A stretch of 64,000 nt of DNA. It comes from Bacteroidales bacterium (GTDB lineage: Bacteria; Bacteroidota; Bacteroidia; Bacteroidales; Marinilabiliaceae). Shown in pieces: positions 35,701 through 44,700 of this stretch (the stretch's first letter is position 1; each line of letters begins with the position of its first letter). The notes below the pieces were generated by a model. The model did no database searches. It was given only the letters and a program-made list of their open reading frames with translations, and was not told the origin of the DNA. A program made the translations under genes and the position numbers. The stretch is taken from assembly GCA_024401355.1 (NCBI GenBank), contig JAKSLF010000010.1, forward strand, positions 24,548-88,547, read 5' to 3'.

Positions 35701-38700
35701 ACAAGCTTGCCACCAACTACAGATGAAGTGATAGACTCATGGTTCTGAACGAAGTAGTCAACGCCCTTCTCGTAGTCAGACAAGATAACACTTGCAGTAC
35801 CATCGCAATTAGCCTCAGCCTCGACAGGGAATGTTGCAAGAGGCTCCATAGAGAAGTCGATAGTTGCATAAGCTGTGAGACAAGAATAATCATCGCCGTA
35901 AGCACCATAGATAGTATACTTGCCATTCTCGACGAGAGCGAACTTGACAGGTGAGATACCATCTGAGAGAACCGACTTAACGAAGCCATCAGCTGGGCTT
36001 GCGCTACCCTTAACAAGGTAGTAAGTAGCATCAGCAGTAAGGTTGTCAGTGAGTGAGATAGTCTTCTCTGAGCAAGATCTTACGATAAGCTTCTCAGGGT
36101 CGATACCAATACCAAGCTTATCGATAGCAGGACGCTGGATGATAACAGGCTCACCAAGCATGCTAGAAGTACACTTAGTAACAGTGTTGCGAGCAGAAGC
36201 CTCATAAGTACCAACCTTGACAGGCTTGAACTTAATCTCCTTGCCAGTACCGATGATAGTCTCGATTGGAGAGAGAACATCGTCAGCAGCCTTAGAGTAG
36301 AGAGTATATTCAACACCTATTTCACTGCCAGAGAGTGAAAGTACACTGCCCTCCTCATCACAATAAGCAGAGTTACCATTCAACTCGAATGAAACAGGGA
36401 GAGGATAAACCTTGAAGTCGACCTCAGGGTACATCTTAATTTCGCAACCAGAAGCATTAGCACCAGTTACGTAGTAGACGCCCTCCTGAATCATGAGGCT
36501 GTTGAAGAAGAAGCCTGTAGCGACCTCGGCAGCAGTAGCAGTATGCTCCTCAGGAGTTGTGAGACTTGGACCATAGAGACGGTAAGTAACACCAGCCTCG
36601 GCGCCTGCAAGACCTACAGACAAGCCCTCATCACCCTGACACATTGACTTGTCGCCAATTACAGTCTGAGGATCAACATACTTAGTATTAACCAAAGTAA
36701 CAGTACCAACAGGGTCTTCACAAGAACCGTTGCTTACATATACCTTGAATGTACCATTGTTAGTCTTAATATTGAAGAATCTATCAGCCTCAGGGTCACC
36801 GACAGCAGTGAATGTGTAATCATTCATTGGGTATTCGTCAGAACCCTCGACACGATAAATCTTATAGATAAATCCAGGAGTTGCATCCTTAACGATAACA
36901 TCCTCACCGTAGCAAGGGTCGGCAGCCAACTTATCAGCAGGCATCTCATGATCGAGAGTAGCCGAACCAGCAGGACGGGCAACAACAGTAACCTTAACTG
37001 TCTCGTCGAAAGTAGTTACGCAGCTTGTAAACTTGCCATCACCGAGATCGTAAGTAACAGTAGCACGAACGCTGTAGAGACCACCTACACCGATGTTCTC
37101 GAAGTTGAATGAGTGGATTTCAGTATCGTCGACACGAGAATCGACAAGAGCACCATCTCTCAAGAGTTCGTAGAGAACACCAGCCTGAGTGTTGTAGATA
37201 TTAATAGTAGCGTAGTCATCCTGGCAGATAGTAGCCTCGACATCCTGAACGCCATTAGCATCAGTTACACGGATAACAGCCTCGGCAGGGATTTCATCCT
37301 TAACGAGAGTAAACGCATCGAGAACAGTTTCACAACCAGAATCAACAACTGGAATAGTAATCTTAATAGTGTATGTACCCTGAGGAACATCGGTCCAAGT
37401 AAATGAATCGCCAGTAGCATTGCCGATATAGCTGTAAGCCACATTAGAATCATCGTATACGACCTCGTCACCATTGTAGAGAGTATAGAGGTAACCTTCC
37501 TCCTGGCTGCCGACAGTTACAACACCACCCTTTTCATCAGAGCAGTAGTGACCGTAGTTAGCAAGAGTTACAACCTGAGTAGCAGGACGAGCCCACTTCT
37601 TAAGGTTAACCTCGCCAGCCATTGGAGAGTTACATCCGTCGAAGAAGCAAACTACAGTGTACTTGCCATCGACAGCATAGCTACCGAAGCTGATTTCAGA
37701 ACCAGTACCATCAACAGCAACCTCATTGCTTTCAGAATCCAAGACAACAACACCATCGCGGAGCAACTTGTAGACCTTACCTACCTCAGAACCCTCGAGT
37801 TTAATCTCGATAGCGTCGCCGTCCTCACAGTAGTTACCGTTGACATCAACGAGGCTGAATTCAGCAGCAAGAGGAACATCGATACGATAAGTGCCGAGCA
37901 TCTTGATCTTACATGCATCAACAAGGTTGCCACCAGCGTCGAGGAACTGAGAGTAAGCGAAGACTTCGTACTTACCAATCTGGTCAGCAACAATGAACTC
38001 AAGAGGCGAACCAGTACCAGCCAAAGGAGCGCCGAGTTCAACGCCATTGAAGTAAAGCTGATACATAACGCCAACCTCAGAAGAAGAGAGCTCAATGAGA
38101 GCAGCAGCATCGCATCGATTGTCAGTTCTATCAGGAGTCAACTGGAACTGAACTGGAGAGTGAACCTCAGTAACAGTAACAGTGTTGTTCATAGCGATAG
38201 ACTCATCAGGCAAAGAAGCATGGAACGACTTAACTGAGTAAGTAGAAGTAGTCTCGCCTGTGAGAACACGGATATTATTCCAAGCGACCTCATTAGAACC
38301 GTCGTAAACTATAGGTTCACAAGTAGCGCACTCGTTGAGAACATAAGTGATGCCCTCCTGAGGAGTGAGAACACTAACAGTCACGCCCTCGTCGTTAGAG
38401 CAGTAGTAGTCGTTAGAAACAACTACATCGCTAGGAACGAGACCTTCGAGAACCTTAACAGTAGTGTTGTCCTCGTCAGTACAATTGTAATAAGTAGTAG
38501 CTATAACCGAAACATTGATATCAGCATCGGCAACAGTGTACTTGAAGATATTCTTGTCGGCCATAGAGCCTGACTGAACAGCCTGAGAAACTCCGTCAAC
38601 GAAGAACTCGTAAGACTCATAACCAGGAGTAGCAGTAAGAGCAACAGAAGTACCAGCGATTACAAGAGAAGCAGAAGGAGTGATAGTAACCTCTGGGTTC

Positions 38701-41700
38701 TTGTAAACTCGGAATGAAACCACGAGGTCATCCTCGCAAGTGCCGACATAACCCTTGTAAGTAAGTTCGTACTCATTGTAGTCAGTACCATTCTCTATAT
38801 AAGAGATAGGCTGGCTAATGAGGAACTCACTACCATCGTAAGACTCAGGGAACTCAGTGAAGTCAGCACCATCGAGCTTAACAGCAAGAGTGTAGCGGCT
38901 TGCACCAGTAGCCTTGATGTTTATAGTCTCATCAGAACAGATCTTATTACCAGTATAACCAGTGAATGAGACGTAGATGCTATTGTCATCAGCATTAGTG
39001 AATTCGACAGCAGTCTTAGGTGCCTTCATAGTGCGGATCGTCACAGTACGAGAGCAATCGGCAGTAGAAGCCACGAGAATCTGATCCTTGTAATCCTCAG
39101 AGCCAAGAACCTGAGCATCGACAGTAGCTGAATTGTTACCAGCAGAAGCACCGTCGAGAGTAAGAGCGATATTGTCAGTAACATCGGCAGCAGCGAAGTT
39201 AACAGTAATATTATCACCCTCACAAATCATAAGGAGATTAGAATCGTCGATATCGACAGGACCTTCTGCAGTGCTGTAAGTAGCAGTAATCTTAGCATGA
39301 GGCTTAACAACAACCTCATTAGACTTATTATCACAGAAGCCATCGTTGACAGTCACATAGATAGTATGTGATTCAGGGTAAGCCGGAGAGTAAGTAACCG
39401 TAGTACCAGCGACCTCGAATCCTGCAACAGCAAGATCAGTTACATCAACACCGTCAAGGTTAAGAGTAAATGCTGCGTTAGAAACATTGAATACGAAGCT
39501 TTCACCGTCGCAAGGCTCATAGATATTTGCGCTTGTTGGAGTATGGCTTGTAGGAGTTATAGTAGCTTCTGGGAGTTCATGAACAGTTACATAGTAAGTG
39601 TAAGAATCGTTGCAGAAGCCATTAAGGTCGATAGCGAGAACCTCGATAGAATGGTCACCAGGCGTAGTGAAAGTAACTGGGAACGTATATTCTGAATCGC
39701 GGTTAGTCACATCAGCAGCAGCTGAAGCTACAGAACCAGCTTCGTCGCTAATGATAACATAGTTCATATCGACACCAACGATGCCGCCTACCTCAGCCTG
39801 AATAGCGCCAGAAGTAGTAACCTTAACATTGTAAGTCTGACCTACGCAGAAATCAGTATTATCATCATCAGTAGCGACATTATTGATAGCGATGTGGCTC
39901 ATTACAGGAGCGAGATCGTTAGTTTCTGAAACGCAACCCTCAACGCTAGTCACAACGAACTTGATGCTATAGTCTACATCATCCTTATACTTATACTGAG
40001 CAGTCTTAGAAGGAGTTTCGAGTACTACCTCTTCAACAAACTCGAAAGGATTGCCTTCCTTAGAAACCATCACCTGATAAGACTTAATATCGAGAGTAGT
40101 TGAAGCGATAGTATAAGGAACAATAGCATTCTCACAAACCTGAGAGTATGAAGAGAAATCAGCAGTAGGTTCGAAAGTAGCGAAGTAGTGAACCTGCTGA
40201 GTTTCTGAAGTGACAGAGCAAGAAGCGAGAGACAATACAGCGTAAACCTCAGTATTCTCTGCGAGACCCGTCATAGTGAAAGTATTAGAAGTCTGAACAC
40301 CCTGAGAAGCGCCATCGACGAAGAACTCCCACTTATCAGCATTAGCATCGGCAACGAAAGTAATTGCAGAACCGATACAAGCAGGACTTGTAGTAAGAGT
40401 CTTAGAAGGCGACTCAACAACAGTTACCGTCAGAACCTCAGCCTTCTTAGAGCAGCCGAATGGAGAGTGAGCAGTAACGGTAAGAGTGTAGACACCAAGA
40501 TCGAGAGTAGAAACAGATGCATAAGAGTAAGAATCACCTGCAGCAGACTTGCTGTCGACTACATTATCAGAAGCATCAGTGAGAACGTAGTCGTAAGTGA
40601 AGAGTGAAGCATCTTCATCAGTAGTGACAGAAGCGTTGACATTGAGAGCATCGCCGCTATCCTTACAGAACTTAGCCTCAGTAATATCGAGAGAAACCTC
40701 AAAATCGAATACATCAACATTGAAAGGCAGCTCATTGCCCTTACAGATCAACTTATCACCGATATACTCAACTGCATATACAGACCAGCTACCCTCAGCA
40801 GTGAGAGCAACAACTGGAGAATAAACATTAGTAGTAGTCTCGACAGGAGCGCCACCGTTGTATGACCAGTAATACTTATAAGTAGAACCGGCAACAGGGT
40901 TAGCGAGGTTAGCAGTAAGATTCATGTCACCAGCATCGACAAGGCAATAAGCGAGATTGTCGACCGAAGCAACAGTAGGAAGCTCGCGAACAGTAACAGT
41001 CTGAGTAAGCTGCTTGCCTACGCAGTAGTCATCTTCGTAGTCGAGAGTTACAATAATCTTCTTACCAGCAGCGAGAGCTGAAGCATCGTAAGAGAAGTCG
41101 TAAGTAGTAGTAGTAGCTACAGTAGAGCCATCGACAGTAGCAACCCAGCTATAAGACTTCATTGTCTTGTCAGCAGCTTCGAGAGCGACAGTACCACCGA
41201 GGCATACATAATCGTCACCGACAATCTCGGTAAGAGCATAATCGTTAACAACGAGAGTAACATGTACCTCAGTAGAGCATCCCTTAGCATTAGAAATAGT
41301 CACTGTGTAGTCGCCAGCATCTGAAAGCTCAGCGTGAGCCTTAGTCAACTTATTAGAAGTAGACTTAGATACACCGTCCTTAACCCACTCATAAGTATAA
41401 GTAGAAGCATCGAGATCGGTAGAAGTGATAGTAATATCGATAGCATTGTCGGTGCAGACAGTAGTATTGCCCTCTACAGCGACATTAGGCTTAGCATAGA
41501 CATTGAGTTCGAAAGACTCAGTCACGCTACAGCCAGTAGCGATATCATAAATATCGATATAATATTCAGTGTCGACCTCAGGAGTGAAAGTGAGAGGATT
41601 GTTAGTCCAAACCAAAGCTACAGGTCCTTCCTTCTTGTACCCCCAAGTGAGCAGAGGATCAGCAGCATCAGTAGTAGCCGAAATAGTGATATCGTCGCCT

Positions 41701-44700
41701 TCACAAACATTGCGATCAGCAGGAGCAATAGTATAAGAAGGAATCTTATTAGCTACATATTCGAACTCAATCTCGTCGGACTTACAAGAAGTAACAGTAT
41801 TGATAGCATAAACAGTCACCTTATTAGTGCCGACAGATGAAGAAGATATTTTAATAGAAGTATTGTCGAGGTTAGCATATTCATCTACAGACCAGTGATA
41901 CTGGAGATTCTCGCCAACGCTAGTAATTTCAAGAACAATCTCGTCATTCTGGCAGATAGTCTTATCGTAGAGAGTCTCGCTAATTTCTGGTGTAATATTG
42001 ATAGTCAATACTACAGGCGAAGAAGGATCAGACTCGCAACCAGTAGCATTAGTAGCGGTTACGTAGTAAGAGACAGTCTCAGAAGGAGTAACTGAAATAG
42101 AAGTGCCAGTACCGACAACAGAGTCGTCAGCTGAATTCTTCCAAGTATAAGTAAGACCTGTAAGAGGATCCTTGACATTAAGAGTTACGCCCAAAGCAGC
42201 ATCAGCACTACAGAGCGTAGAAGAAGGAGTCTCAATAACAGGAACAGCTGGATAAGCAATAACATTGACAGTTACTGGAGTTACATCAGACTCACAGTCA
42301 CCGAGCATAGACTTAACGTAGAACGTTGTTGGAACAGTAAGTACGTCAGTATTATAAGTAGCACCGGCAGAGCCATTACCCTCGAAGAGAGGAGTAGTAG
42401 CGCAAGCGGCATCAGAATACCACTTATAGATATAAGTAGACTTTGGAGAAGATATCTTCAAAGTAGTCTTCTCGCCAGCGCAAATATCCTTAGGAGCAGG
42501 AATTACTGGAGCGTCAGGCTTAGTGTTGACAACCACATTAACAGTAACGGCATCGGCAGGATCGTTGTAGTTACACTCGGCATTCTCAGCAGTAAGCTTG
42601 AAGACAGTAGGATTAGTCGTCCAAGTCTGAGTGATATCGAAGTTCACCTTACCAGCTACAACAGCCTTACGTTCACCACCTTCCAACGTGATATAAGAAG
42701 CGGTACCATCAGTAACCTCAACCTCGACAGTCACGGTAGTATTAGAGCCGTAGCAAACCTCAGTATTAGGAGTTGCAGTGAACTTAGGCTTATTATTTAC
42801 AGTGATAGTCTTATCAGCCTCAGACTTACAGCCGCTGTTCTTATCAGTAACAACGAGATGATAAGCGATAGTAGAGAGAGGCTTAGCAGTAACCTGAGCA
42901 ACATTAGACTTGTTAAGAGCAGTCTTAGGAGTCCAAGCGTAACTGTATCCTGTTCCAGTCAGTGAAGAAGAGAGGACTGTAGATTCACCTTCACAAATAG
43001 CATCCTTAGTGGCTGTGATAGTAAGAGGTTCAGGTGAGCTAACCTTCACATTTACAGAAGCCTTCTGAGTACAAGTAGTAGACTTATTCTTTACTGTGAC
43101 GTAGTAAGTGAGATCGCCAGTTGATGTAGGTTCGTAAGTGATAGACTTACCATTGCCAATAATAGCATTAGAAGCATCAGTCCAAACATATTCTGCATCA
43201 GCATCAGCCACATTAGAAGTAGCAGTCAACTTAACAGACATGCCCAAACAGATGTCGTTGTCGTTGACAGCGGCAGATACTGTTGGGAGTGGATTAACCT
43301 TCATCTTGAAAGTGAAAGTATTTTCGCAAGAAGGAGTTGTTGTAGTATTACCCTTTATCTCGAACTCGTACTCCTTTACCTCAGTAAGATCCTGCAGCGG
43401 GAAGTTAACAGTACAAACATCGCCAGAAACCGATGTAGTCGTACCACTTGGTGCGTTGCTAGAAACCACAGAATAAACAAGAGTATTATCAGAGAAAGTA
43501 AACGTACCCGACTCACCATCGCACGCCTCAGTAGGAGTGGCAGTGAACTCAGGAGTCTGCATAACAGTGACCTTACCAGTCATTGGCTTACCGAGAGCAC
43601 AATGCTTAGCATCAGTAGCAGAGACAGTTACATCATAAGTTGTAGTAGTTGTAATATCTGCAGTTGGAGTAAAGAGATAAGAACCAATATTAGAAGAAGA
43701 CGTAGTCTTTTCTGAGTAATCAGTACCACCCTCAGTCCAAGTCCAAGTAAACTCATAAGGAGCGACACCACCTGAAACAGTAGCATTGAGAGTAGCGCTA
43801 CCCTCTTCGCAGAGCGTCACATCAGGGAATGCAACGATATCGGGCTGAGTATTAACCTTAACATCGATCTTAGCCGGAGTCTTTGTAGTACAAGTGAACT
43901 TGTTAACAGCGGTAACGAAGTAAGACTTATCATTCTTACCTATAATAGTATTAGTAAGTCCGTCAGCAGAAGGAGTACCATCGTTAGAGCCAAACTCAGA
44001 ATTTTCATGCCATGCAATGACAACGCCGTAAGAGCTAAGATCCTGAGAAGAACTAACCTCAAGTTCGACTGACTCATCATAGCAAACCTCAACTGGAGTT
44101 TTAACAGCAGAAAGAATAGGACGTTCGTGAGTAGTAACCTCAACATCCTTAAAGATCTCACAGCCCTCGTTGCTAACAGTCAAGCGATAAGTACGCTTAC
44201 CACCATTGTAAGCGATCTCCTTATCACTCAAAGTAAGAGTATTAATAGGAGAAGCATTCAAAGAGCAGTCGACTCCGCTCCATGTATAAGTATAAGCAGA
44301 AGAAGAAGTACCAGAGACAGAAGCGGTTATATCAACAGTACCATCTTCGCAAGCTTCGAGACCATCAGGGAGAGTTATTTCAGCATCCTTTTCTATGGCA
44401 GTTACAGTAAACACTTCCTCGGACCAACAGTCAGCCTCTCCCCAGTTATATGTCATATCATGAGAAGCCAACTTATACTTGTAGGTCGTATTCTTTTTAT
44501 CCACAACGACCATCTTTCCAAGTTCGAAAGTAACATCAGATAGATCACCTGTGTAATCTATCTCCTCCCAATCACTTATCTCTTCATTCCATATATAAAG
44601 ATACGCCTCACCTTCAGTCAAGTAATCGGTATAACCATAAAACAACTTCTGGAAATCAGCAGTCAAAGTAACATACTCGCCATCACAGACTCTAAGCGCA